Shown piece by piece: positions 16,840 through 26,751 of a DNA stretch of 64,000 nucleotides. The notes under the pieces were generated by a model, which saw only the letters and a program-made list of their open reading frames with translations, was not told the DNA's origin and did not search any database. The position numbers and the translations under genes are program-made. Origin of the DNA: Neorhizobium galegae (GTDB lineage: Bacteria; Pseudomonadota; Alphaproteobacteria; Rhizobiales; Rhizobiaceae); contig NZ_JAGIPG010000002.1 of assembly GCF_017877055.1 (NCBI RefSeq), positions 186,001 through 250,000 of the forward strand. Reading direction: 5' to 3'. Positions within the stretch are counted from its first letter, which is position 1. Every line of letters begins with the position of its first letter.

Positions 16840-18591
16840 ATGCGCAAGATTTTTGCCGCTCTGGTCGTGTCGACCGCGCTCGCCGGCGCCGCCCAGGCTG
16901 CCACCGTTTATCCGCTGGATCGCGCCACGATCCTCACCGGCTCGCCCTTCGACTTCAAGGTTGAGTTCAGCTCGGTCGTCAAGCCGGAAGACGTCAAGAT
17001 CACCGTCAACGGCCAGGACTACAAGACCGTACTCGGCAAGGAAGTCCAGTTCGTCGCGGAAGAAAAGAACAAGGACAAGGTCCTCGGTTCTGCCGTCATC
17101 CTGCGCGGCCTGACCATCGCCACTGCCGGTGACTACAAGGTCGAAGTTTCCGCCGGTTCGGAAACCAAGAATGTCACCTGGAACGTCTACGGCACGGGCG
17201 CTGCCCCGAAGGCCAAGAACGTCATTTTCTTCCTCGGTGACGGCCTTTCGGTTGCGCACCGCACGGCTGCCCGCATCATGTCCAAGGGCATGACCGAGGG
17301 CAAGGCCAACGGCCGTCTCAATCTCGACGATATTCCGCCGGCTGCCTTCATTGGCACGTCCGCGACCAACGCTGTCGCCACGGACTCCGCCAACACCATG
17401 TCGGCCTACATGACCGGCCACAAGACCGCCGTCAACGCGATTGGCGTTTATGCCGACCGCACGCCGGATTCGCTCGATGATCCGAAGGTCGAGACCATTG
17501 CCGAAGCTCTTCGCCGCCAGACCGGCAAGTCGATCGGTATCGTCGCCACGTCCGAAGTCGAAGACGCCACTCCGGCGGCCGTCGTCTCCCACACCCGCAA
17601 CCGCAACGACAAGGCAGACGTCGTCGGCATGCTGCTTGCTGCAAAGCCGGACGTCGTGCTCGGCGGCGGTTCCGCTTATTTCCTTCCGCAGGCCACTGCC
17701 GGCTCCAAGCGCAAGGACGACAAGGACTACATCAAGCTCTTCAAGGATGCCGGCTACAGCGTCGCCACGGACAAGACCGAGCTTGCCGCCAACGTCAATG
17801 CGAACGGGCTGCTTCTCGGCCTCTTCCATCCAGGCAACCTGGACGTTGCGCTTGACCGCGAGTTCCTGAAGAAGGGCACCGTCGACAAGTATCCGAACCA
17901 GCCGGGTCTGGTTGACATGACCAAGGTCGCTCTCGACCGCCTGTCCAAGGACCAAGACGGCTTCTTCCTGATGGTCGAAGCGTCCTCGATCGACAAGATG
18001 TCCCATCCGCTGGACTGGGATCGCGCCGTCGTCGATACGATCGAATTCGACAAGGCGATCGGCCTTGCCCGTGAATTCCAGAAGGCCAACCCCGACACGC
18101 TGATCGTTGTCACCGGCGACCACACCCATGGCGTATCGATCATCGGCACCGTCGATGACGAAAAGCCGGGCACCGAAATGCGCGAAAAGGTCGGCATCTA
18201 TGCGGAAGCCGGCTTCCCGAACTACAAGGACGAGAACGGCGACGGTTATCCGGACAAGATCGACGTGACCCGTCGCCTGTTCCTCGCCGCCAACAACGGC
18301 CCGGATCACTACGAAACCTTCCGCCCGAAGATGGAAGGCCCGTTCGTTCCGGCCATCCAGAACGAAAAGAAGGAATACGTAGCCAACGAACAGTACAAGA
18401 ATGTTCCGGGCGCTGTCTTCGTTCAGGGCAATATCCCGAAGAGCGGCGACAGCGGCGTCCACGCTGTTGACGACGTCGTCCTGCAGGCCACCGGCCCCGG
18501 TGCCGAAGGCTTCAAGGGCTACATGGAACAGAGCGACGTCTACAAGGTTCTCGCCGACGCGTTCGCTCTCGGCAGCAAGCAGACCAACTAA
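16840..18591 (+). CDS. Alkaline phosphatase
   Basis: Secreted metal-dependent phosphomonoesterase that frees phosphate from organic esters during phosphate starvation. It has 583 residues. The signal peptide, about 20 residues, ends AGAAQA. An N-terminal immunoglobulin-like region covers residues 25-120. The alkaline phosphatase fold follows: metal-binding D134 in FLGDG, nucleophile S183 in ATDSANTMS, an EASSIDKMSHP metal site, and TGDHTHG. Codon use is strongly biased, which suggests high induced expression. The PHO-box candidate at 16767 fits PhoB control. A hairpin at 18629 follows it. PhoA versus PhoX: the DSA motif and ligands place it with the PhoA-type superfamily, but the extra N-terminal domain is unusual for E. 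coli-like PhoA. Confidence 0.92.
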   Translation: MRKIFAALVVSTALAGAAQAATVYPLDRATILTGSPFDFKVEFSSVVKPEDVKITVNGQDYKTVLGKEVQFVAEEKNKDKVLGSAVILRGLTIATAGDYKVEVSAGSETKNVTWNVYGTGAAPKAKNVIFFLGDGLSVAHRTAARIMSKGMTEGKANGRLNLDDIPPAAFIGTSATNAVATDSANTMSAYMTGHKTAVNAIGVYADRTPDSLDDPKVETIAEALRRQTGKSIGIVATSEVEDATPAAVVSHTRNRNDKADVVGMLLAAKPDVVLGGGSAYFLPQATAGSKRKDDKDYIKLFKDAGYSVATDKTELAANVNANGLLLGLFHPGNLDVALDREFLKKGTVDKYPNQPGLVDMTKVALDRLSKDQDGFFLMVEASSIDKMSHPLDWDRAVVDTIEFDKAIGLAREFQKANPDTLIVVTGDHTHGVSIIGTVDDEKPGTEMREKVGIYAEAGFPNYKDENGDGYPDKIDVTRRLFLAANNGPDHYETFRPKMEGPFVPAIQNEKKEYVANEQYKNVPGAVFVQGNIPKSGDSGVHAVDDVVLQATGPGAEGFKGYMEQSDVYKVLADAFALGSKQTN

Positions 18592-18628
18592 GGTCTGGCC
18601 GACGGCCGCACCCGTGATAAAACAATGC

Positions 18629-18651
18629 TCCCGGCCGGAACTCGGCCGGGA
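18629..18651 (+). terminator. Hairpin after the phosphatase gene
   Basis: A perfect 9-bp GC-rich stem (TCCCGGCCG with CGGCCGGGA) and a 5-base loop, 37 bp after the stop. It has no U-tract, so it is a weak terminator or an mRNA 3'-end stabiliser that separates phosphatase from the next operon. Confidence 0.4.
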
Positions 18652-18672
18652 ATACCGTTTCAGGAGGGTTTC

Positions 18673-19134
18673 ATGACAGAACTCTTTTCGTCCGCTTTCA
18701 ACCGGCGTTCCGTGCTGGGCCTCCTCGCCGCCGCACCGCTGCTGGCGTCGGCCCGTTCGGCCGCAGCCGACGACCTCGGTTTCGGGGAACTCTACGCCAA
18801 ATACGGCGTCCTCGGGCTTGAGTTTTCCGACAAGGTCAAGAAGCTGGCCGGCAGCCAGGTCGCTATCCGCGGTTTCATGGCGCCACCGCTGAAGGCCGAG
18901 GCGGCTTTTTTCGTGCTGACCGAAGTGCCGATGGCGCTCTGCCCCTTCTGCTCGTCCGACGCGGACTGGCCCGACAACATCGTTGTCGTCTATCTCCACC
19001 GCAAGCAGACCTTCACCCAGGCGAATGAAACGATCGAAGTGCGTGGCACGCTCGACGTTGGTTCGTGGAAGGACCCCGACACCGGATTTGTCAGTCTCCT
19101 GAGAATCCGCGACGCGGCATACCAGGCCGCGTGA
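18673..19134 (+). CDS. Exported DUF3299-like protein with Tat signal
   Basis: A 153-residue exported protein. The N-terminus NRRSVLGLLAAAPLLASA with a double arginine suggests a Tat signal. The mature part has blocks VAIRGFMAPPLK, the cysteine-containing LCPFCSSDADWPDN, and VRGTLDVGSWKD. These resemble DUF3299 proteins found beside FtsX-type ABC genes. The ATG at 18673 follows a strong AGGAGGG. It is the first gene of a three-gene unit with the ATPase (3 bp away) and the permease (4-bp overlap). The CPFC pair could bind metal or be redox-active (inference). Confidence 0.75.
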   Translation: MTELFSSAFNRRSVLGLLAAAPLLASARSAAADDLGFGELYAKYGVLGLEFSDKVKKLAGSQVAIRGFMAPPLKAEAAFFVLTEVPMALCPFCSSDADWPDNIVVVYLHRKQTFTQANETIEVRGTLDVGSWKDPDTGFVSLLRIRDAAYQAA

Positions 19135-19136
19135 CC

Positions 19137-19826
19137 ATGCTTTCCCTGCATATAGACAATCTCGCCAAATCGTTCCCCGGTCTCGGCAGCCCGGTTTTGC
19201 TGGTCGATTTTCTGGCGATCGCAGCCGGCGAACGCGTAGCCGTGACCGGCGGTTCCGGTTCCGGCAAGAGTACTTTCATCAACGTCGTGACCGGGCTCGA
19301 GCGCCCTACCTCCGGCAAGGTCGTCTGGAGCGGCGAGGATGTAACCCGGTTTTCCGAGACGGCGCGCGACCGCTGGCGGGCCGAACATGTCGGCCTCGTC
19401 ATGCAGGACTTTCATCTTTTTCCCGGCCTTTCCGCGGTGGAGAATGTGCTTCTGCCGGCACGGCTGGCACGGGTCGCCGATGCGGCCCTGACCGCGCGTG
19501 CGCATGATCTCCTGAAGAGCGTTGGCCTTTACCGTCCCGACCAGAAGATCGAGACCATGTCGCGCGGCGAGATGCAGCGCGTCGCGATCGCTCGTGCGGT
19601 GCTGCGCAAGCCGGGCGTGATCGTTGCCGACGAACCGACCGCGAGCCTCGATCTGGAGGCGGGCGAGGTGGTCGGCCGGCTGCTTCTGGATATAGCCGGC
19701 GAAACCGGAAGCACTCTGATCGTCGTTTCCCATGACCAGCGCCTGATCGGCCGGCTTGACCGCCGCCTCACGCTCGGCGCCGGCAGGATTGTCGCCGACG
19801 GCCGTGGCGAAGAGGTCGCCGCATGA
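19137..19826 (+). CDS. ABC transporter ATPase (LolD/MacB type)
   Basis: A 229-residue ATPase for the FtsX-like permease that follows. Walker A is GGSGSGKST at residues 38-46, the signature is SRGEMQRVAIARAVL, Walker B is GVIVADEPTASLD, and the H-loop is VSHD. The ATG at 19137 is preferred; a GTG at 19131, overlapping the upstream stop, is possible. Its end overlaps the permease start by 4 bases. LolD-like ATPases energise extraction or efflux rather than import of small molecules, which fits the FtsX partner. Confidence 0.93.
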   Translation: MLSLHIDNLAKSFPGLGSPVLLVDFLAIAAGERVAVTGGSGSGKSTFINVVTGLERPTSGKVVWSGEDVTRFSETARDRWRAEHVGLVMQDFHLFPGLSAVENVLLPARLARVADAALTARAHDLLKSVGLYRPDQKIETMSRGEMQRVAIARAVLRKPGVIVADEPTASLDLEAGEVVGRLLLDIAGETGSTLIVVSHDQRLIGRLDRRLTLGAGRIVADGRGEEVAA

Positions 19827-21205
19827 TCCGTTTCATCCTCGCCGATCTGCGCCGTCTCTGGGCCGGTGCCGTCGTCGTCGTGCTTCTCGTGGCGCTTGCC
19901 ACTGCCCTTGGCGTCACGGTCACGCTGCAGGAACGCGCCTTGCGGCTCGGCAGCGCCCGCGCCGCCGACAAGTTCGATCTGGTCATCGGCGCGGCGGGCA
20001 GCGAAACCCAGCTCGTGCTCTCCTCGATCTTCCTGCAGCCGGCGCCGCTGCCGCTGATGCCGGGCGAGGTGCTGGCGAAGCTCTCGAAGGATCCGCGCGT
20101 CACCTGGGTGGCGCCTGTCGGTTTCGGTGATTCCTTTGCCGGCTATCCATTGGTCGGCACCACCCGTGCACTGATCGGCAGCACCGTTTCCGGTTTTGCC
20201 GCTGGCCGCATGTTCGAGAGGGAGGGCGAGGCGGTGATCGGTGCGGCCGTGAATCTGTCGGTCGGTGCTGAAATCAAGCCCATGCACGGCACAGCGCAGA
20301 TGGGCGGCGAAACCCATGCGGGCGTCGTATATCACGTGACCGGCAAGCTTCCGCCGACGGGAACGCCCTGGGATCGCGCCATTCTCGTGCCGATCCAGGC
20401 CGTCTGGCACGTCCATGGCCTCGGCCACGATCATGAGCATGAGGAAGAAGAACATCACGAAGGCGAAGCGCTGCAGGTAACGCAGGCAGCGGCCGCGGAC
20501 GAGCATGGCCACACCCCGCTGGAAGCGACGCGCGAACATGCCGGGGATCTTCGGCATGAAGGCGAAGCCGCCGAGGCCGGCGGTCACGACGAGCATGCCG
20601 ACGAGGATCATGACCATCACGGCACCATCGATGCGGATGCGTCGATCGACGAGAATTTCGCAGCCGATGCCCCGGGCCTCCCGGCGGTCCTCGTCAAGCC
20701 GAAGACGATTGCCGATGCCTACAAGCTCCGGCAGGAATACCGAAACGGCAATACGCTTGCGGTTTTTCCGGGCGAGGTGCTCACCAGCCTTTATGCGACG
20801 CTCGGCGATGCCAGGATGGTTCTGAGCGCCGTCGCGGCGGGCTCTCAAGGATTGGTGGCGGCCGCCCTGGTTCTGGTCACCGTCACCCATATCGGCCAGC
20901 GTCGGCGCCAGATCGGCGCGCTCAGGGCTTTTGGCGCGCCGCGTCTCTCGGTTTTCGCGATCGTCTGGCTCGAACTCTTCCTGCTGGTGGCGGTCGGCAT
21001 CGGCCTCGGCTTCCTGACCGGCCTTGCCGCCGCCCGGCTGATTGCCGATGCGTTTACTGTCAGGAGCGGTATCATCCTGCCGGTCGGTTTTACGGGAGAA
21101 GACTGGCGCATGGCGCTGATCCTGCTCGGTGCAGCGGCAGTCTTGTCCGCCGTGCCGGCCATTCTCGCCTACCGCCAGTCGCCGGCAGCGGCGCTTCGGG
21201 CCTAA
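19823..21205 (+). CDS. FtsX-family ABC permease with histidine-rich loop
   Basis: A 460-residue MacB/FtsX-type membrane protein. An N-terminal helix is followed by a large periplasmic domain and three C-terminal helices (about residues 335-450). An unusual insert in the periplasmic part, about residues 196-269, is packed with His, Glu and Asp, with clusters such as HDHEHEEEEHH, EHGHT, HDEHADEDHDHH. Such runs bind Zn, Ni or Co in transporters. The unit (DUF3299-like protein, ATPase, this protein) resembles gene groups linked to zinc in other bacteria, such as Vibrio zrg (from memory, low confidence). Metal sensing or export is therefore inference. It overlaps the convergent dehydrogenase gene by 4 bases. 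Confidence 0.85.
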   Translation: MIRFILADLRRLWAGAVVVVLLVALATALGVTVTLQERALRLGSARAADKFDLVIGAAGSETQLVLSSIFLQPAPLPLMPGEVLAKLSKDPRVTWVAPVGFGDSFAGYPLVGTTRALIGSTVSGFAAGRMFEREGEAVIGAAVNLSVGAEIKPMHGTAQMGGETHAGVVYHVTGKLPPTGTPWDRAILVPIQAVWHVHGLGHDHEHEEEEHHEGEALQVTQAAAADEHGHTPLEATREHAGDLRHEGEAAEAGGHDEHADEDHDHHGTIDADASIDENFAADAPGLPAVLVKPKTIADAYKLRQEYRNGNTLAVFPGEVLTSLYATLGDARMVLSAVAAGSQGLVAAALVLVTVTHIGQRRRQIGALRAFGAPRLSVFAIVWLELFLLVAVGIGLGFLTGLAAARLIADAFTVRSGIILPVGFTGEDWRMALILLGAAAVLSAVPAILAYRQSPAAALRA

Positions 21206-22191
21206 ACCAGCGCCTTGATCGCCGAAATCACCTCGTCCTCGACATCGAGCCCCTGCTCGATCGCCTTCCGGCGCGCGTTCTGGCCGCGCCGCCCGGGCAG
21301 GCGCACGCCTTCCTCGGAGGCCATCTCGCCGGCCAGTTCGGCGATCCGCTCGGCAGCCGAAGCGGTGCTCGCGGAGGGATCGATGACGATCAGCGTCTGG
21401 CCGACCGATGGCGGCGGGCCTTTCTCGTCCATGAACGAGCTTGCCTCATAGGAGAAGTTCGAGCCGGTGAGGCCCGCAGAGAGGATTTCCACCATCAGCG
21501 CCAGCGCCGCACCCTTGGCGCCGCCTGAGGGCGCCATCAGACCCTTGTGCGCCGCGTGCGGATCGGTGGTCGGCCTGCCGTCGGCGTCGAAGGCCCAGCC
21601 TTCGGGGATACTCTCGCCCTTCTGGCGTGCGGCCATGATCTTGCCGGCGGCGACGGTCGACAGAGCAAGATCGATCACCAGCGGATCTTCGCCGGCTACC
21701 GGCGTCGCGAACGCGATCGGATTGGTGCCGAACAACCGCTTCCTGCCACCCCAGGCGGCCATGGAGGCCGGCGCATTGGCAAACATCATTGCGACAAGAC
21801 CCTGCTCGGCGAACCGCTCCACGGTCAGCGCCATGACGCCCGCATGGTGCGAGCGATGGATGGCGCCGAGCGCGATGCCCTGTTCCCGGGCGATCTTCGG
21901 AAGCTCGGCCACCGCGATATCGAAGGCCGGGTAGGCGTAACCGAGCGCTGCGTCGACGAGAAGCACCGCCGGACGCGGGCGGGATGCGGCCGCCTTGGCC
22001 TTGCCGTCCACCTTGCCGGTGCGTGCCTGGCCGATATAGGCGGGAACGCGGCGGAGGCCATGGCCATACTGCCCGGCAGCTTCAGCTTGCACAAGCGCGT
22101 GGGCGACGGAGCGGGCCGTCTCGGCAAGAACGCCGTTAGCTTCGAATACGCTCTGAACGAGCGCTTCGGCTTCTTCGAGAAGGATGTGCAT
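21202..22191 (-). CDS. LDH2-family (malate/lactate/ureidoglycolate) dehydrogenase
   Basis: A 329-residue NAD(P)-dependent oxidoreductase of the LDH2/MDH fold, which reduces or oxidises 2-oxo/2-hydroxy acids. Recognisable blocks are YGHGLRRVPAYI at residue 41-52, SHHAGVMALTVE (catalytic His), KRLFGTNPIAFATP, and APSGGAKGAALALMVEIL. The substrate cannot be read; family members include YlbC-like and ureidoglycolate enzymes. It stands alone, convergent with the permease and 50 bp from the tonB gene end. Confidence 0.87.
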   Translation of the reverse strand: MHILLEEAEALVQSVFEANGVLAETARSVAHALVQAEAAGQYGHGLRRVPAYIGQARTGKVDGKAKAAASRPRPAVLLVDAALGYAYPAFDIAVAELPKIAREQGIALGAIHRSHHAGVMALTVERFAEQGLVAMMFANAPASMAAWGGRKRLFGTNPIAFATPVAGEDPLVIDLALSTVAAGKIMAARQKGESIPEGWAFDADGRPTTDPHAAHKGLMAPSGGAKGAALALMVEILSAGLTGSNFSYEASSFMDEKGPPPSVGQTLIVIDPSASTASAAERIAELAGEMASEEGVRLPGRRGQNARRKAIEQGLDVEDEVISAIKALV

Positions 22192-22241
22192 GCTGGAATC
22201 CAGGTCGGTTCAAGAGCGGGAGCCACACACAGATCTGGCGG

Positions 22242-23221
22242 CTATTCGCACCTTACCGGCAGGTTGAGCGAATTTCCAGCACCGGACGGCGGGGCGGGGA
22301 TGGGAGATGCACGCTTGACCGCCGATACAACATAGTCATTGATCGCGGCATTCCCAGAAGAACCAGACACAGAGACGCTGCCGATATTGCCGCCGCCGTC
22401 AAAGCTGAAGCTGACCGTCACGATCCCGGTTCCGTTTCCGGGGCACTTGCGGGCATACCGGGCGATCTTCGTGCGCACGCGCGTCATCCACTGCTGCGGG
22501 GAGACCGACGAAGAGAAGAGGCTCGTGGAGTTCTGGCTCGCTGCCGTCCGGTCCGACTGCCTGGCCTGGATCTTCGCCTCGGCCATATCCGGCTGGGCCT
22601 GCTGCTGCTGTTGCTTCGGCTTCTGGACCTTCTTCACCGGCTCCTTTCGGGGTTCCGGCTTTTTGGGCTGTTCCGGCGGCTTTTCAGCGACCGGCGGCGG
22701 CAGAGGCCGCATCGCCGGCAACGGCACTTCGACATTTTCCAGCGCCGCGGTCATCTGTGCATCGACCGGCTTGAGCTCCTCGATCGGTTCCGGCGGCGGT
22801 TCGGGGATGGTTTCGGTGATCTGGGGCTCCGGCGGCGGTTCCGTCACGGGCGGCTGCACCGGTTCGGGCTCGACCGGTTCGGCGACTTCCTGCGGCGGCG
22901 GTTCGATCGGCTGCTCGACGGGTTCGGTAACGGGCTCCGGCTGCGGTTCCTCGACCGGCTCCGCCTGCTCGCTCATCACCTGTTCCTGCTCCTGCATGTC
23001 AGGAGAGATCTGTTCTTCCTCGGTATTGGCGGCTTCCGGTTCCGGCGCCAGCTCGATCATGATCGCTGCAGGCGGTGCGTTGTCGGCGGGCACTTCGGGT
23101 TGTTCGCGCATCAGATAGGCCGCGGCGCCGAAATGCACCGTCAGCATCAGCAGTCCGGCAGCGCCCCACAGCGCCAGCTCGCCGACGCGTCCGCCCGGAC
23201 CTGTCTGCGAGACGACGAGGC

Positions 23222-23225
<4 letters not shown>
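22242..23225 (-). CDS. tonB: TonB energy-transducing protein
   Basis: A 327-residue inner-membrane-anchored protein that carries proton-motive energy from ExbBD to outer-membrane receptors for siderophores or haem. One helix is at about residues 18-40, followed by a very long Pro/Glu-rich spacer with EPEP- and PPPE-type repeats (about residues 55-175), then a Pro/Lys segment and a C-terminal TonB domain (residues 235-327) with NGTGIVTVSFSFDGGGN. It is the last gene of exbB-exbD-tonB and overlaps exbD by 4 bases. Confidence 0.92.
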
Positions 23226-23728
<503 letters not shown>

Positions 23729-23729
23729 G

Positions 23730-24926
<1,197 letters not shown>

Positions 24927-25189
24927 GGCAGGCGATACTCCGGACTGTTCGGCATGGCGGACAGCGCTGAAGCGCTGGTCGACAATGACGGAAACGGGAC
25001 ACCGGAACGCCGCCGGTCACTGCCGCCGGGTTCGCGATGTTGCAGCTACCGGATAATAAACATGAGTGGAATTGGCAACTAATAAATCTGCCAGATGCCG
25101 ATCAAATTCACGCGTGCCGTGGCATTTGCCCCGTTCACGCGTGGGAGGAGCGTTCCGTTGCCCGGAAGACCGGGCGGAGGCGGACGCGC

Positions 25190-25948
25190 TTAACGCGCCA
25201 ACCAGCCGCCATCGACCGGTAGAACGACGCCATGCACATAGTCGGATGCCGGCGAGGCGAGGAATACGGCGGCTCCGCCGAGCTCTTCCGGCTGGCCCCA
25301 GTGTCCGGCGGGAATACGGCTGAGGATCGCCGCGTTGCGATCCGGATCGTCGCGCAGCGCCTCGGTATTGTTGGTTGTGAAATAGCCGGGCGCAATGGCA
25401 TTGACGTTGATGCCCTTGGCCGCCCACTCGCAGGCAAGCAGCCGGGTCAGGCCGGCGAGGCCGCTCTTCGAGGCGGTATAGGAAGGGATGCGGATCCCGC
25501 CCTGGAAGGAGAGCAGTGAGGCGATATTGACGATCTTGCCGCCCTTGCCCTCGGTGATCAGCCGGCGTGCAAACGCCTGGGAGAGGAAGAACACGGTCTT
25601 CAGGTTCACGTCCATCACCGCGTCCCAGTCGGCCTCGCTGAAATCGATCGCGTCGGCCCGGCGGATGATCCCGGCATTGTTGACAAGGATATCGGCACGC
25701 CCGGTCCATGCGACCGTTTCGCTGATGATCCGATCGACCGGTTCGAGCGACGAAAGATCCGCCTGGATCGACAGGCTGCGGCCGCCCGCCGCGCTGACCG
25801 CCGTCTCCGTCTCGGCCATGGAGGAGCGGCCGACCAGCGCCACATCCGCGCCGGCCTGCGCCAGCGCTACGGATATCGCCTGGCCGAGGCCCGTATTGGC
25901 GCCGGTAACGATCGCCGTCTTGCCCGTCAGGTCGAATGAAATCGGCAT
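25190..25948 (-). CDS. kduD: 2-deoxy-D-gluconate 3-dehydrogenase (KduD-type SDR)
   Basis: A 252-residue short-chain dehydrogenase. The NAD site is TGANTGLGQ at residues 15-23, followed by NNAG. The catalytic Ser region is NIASLLSFQ, and the Tyr-Lys pair is YTASK. The tail YVHGVVLPVDGGWLAR and the block GYFTTNNTEALRDDPDR are typical of KduD, which reduces 2-keto-3-deoxygluconate-type diketo sugars in pectin/uronate catabolism. No other pectin gene lies nearby. It is 120 bp downstream of the YcxB-like gene. Confidence 0.85.
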   Translation of the reverse strand: MPISFDLTGKTAIVTGANTGLGQAISVALAQAGADVALVGRSSMAETETAVSAAGGRSLSIQADLSSLEPVDRIISETVAWTGRADILVNNAGIIRRADAIDFSEADWDAVMDVNLKTVFFLSQAFARRLITEGKGGKIVNIASLLSFQGGIRIPSYTASKSGLAGLTRLLACEWAAKGINVNAIAPGYFTTNNTEALRDDPDRNAAILSRIPAGHWGQPEELGGAAVFLASPASDYVHGVVLPVDGGWLAR

Positions 25949-26067
25949 GGTGTCCTCCTCGGAAACTGAAAAATGCGGATAGAGGATAGATGCTTACCGT
26001 CGCGAGCTCCCGGGTAGAAGCTGAAAATTTTTACCATGTTCAGGCCGGTGCCGGTCGGGACGCATAT

Positions 26068-26751
26068 TCAACGGTCCGAGCCATCCTTTTTGTGTCCATC
26101 TGCCTGCATGACGCTCCAACGAATGCGCCACGGGAGGCGTATCAGGCGGCGAACGAAAAATATGAATGTGTCTGCGGTCTCGTCGTCGGGAAATATGCGC
26201 CGCGGCAGCAGGACCGGTCCGCCGGTGTGGAGAAGCAGAAGCCAACCATCGAGTTCGACGATTTCCTCAAGATCCCTCGCATCGAGTTCCACGGTCATGC
26301 CGTCGGCATGCGAACGAAGTGCAATCGCGTCAATCCTGGCCCTGATGTGATAGACGTCGCGCTCCTCGTGCCGGATGACCGGTGCCGACAGCGCCGCCCT
26401 GCTGGGCCTCATCATCAGCAAGATCAGAAGCAGGAGCCCGGCGATGGCAGGAAGCGAGGGCATGCCGCCATTGATCAGGCTCCCTTGCCACTCGTCCGAG
26501 AGCCACCTGAGAAAGTCATCGACATAGGTCATCGCAATGAAGATGAGGAACGGCGCGAAAAGAAGGGTTGAGGTGAGGAGCGCCTTGACGAGCCGCGGCC
26601 GGACCTGTCGGTTGTTTTCCCGATACCGGACCAGAAACTCAGTCCCGGCGGCCAGTTCCTCACGGGAAACCGAATACTCAAAACGCCAGGAGCCGCCCGT
26701 GAATGTCACGGACGGCTCCTGCAAGTGTTCGGGCTGTTCGCCTGTCGTCAC
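26068..26751 (-). CDS. YcxB-like membrane protein
   Basis: A 227-residue protein with two central hydrophobic helices ([18 protein letters not shown] at about residues 60-80 and [15 protein letters not shown] near 100-115) and a soluble C-terminal domain. That domain, about residues 130-210, resembles YcxB-like domains: [24 protein letters not shown] and [12 protein letters not shown]. The start is the GTG at 26751, which overlaps the infB stop, so it is translationally coupled to infB; the longer in-frame opening lies inside infB. A role in translation is not implied. The rbfA-truB-rpsO genes that often follow infB are not here. Confidence 0.65.
   Translation of the reverse strand: MTTGEQPEHLQEPSVTFTGGSWRFEYSVSREELAAGTEFLVRYRENNRQVRPRLVKALLTSTLLFAPFLIFIAMTYVDDFLRWLSDEWQGSLINGGMPSLPAIAGLLLLILLMMRPSRAALSAPVIRHEERDVYHIRARIDAIALRSHADGMTVELDARDLEEIVELDGWLLLLHTGGPVLLPRRIFPDDETADTFIFFVRRLIRLPWRIRWSVMQADGHKKDGSDR

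Noticed and set aside
16771..18999. A 742-residue minus-strand frame across the phosphatase gene
   Set aside because: Mirror frame of the phosphatase codons; it starts in the next gene and has no ribosome-binding site.
24927..25189. A RirA/Irr/Fur-type iron box upstream of exbB
   Set aside because: I found no convincing match to the known rhizobial iron motifs, so I do not claim iron control from sequence.
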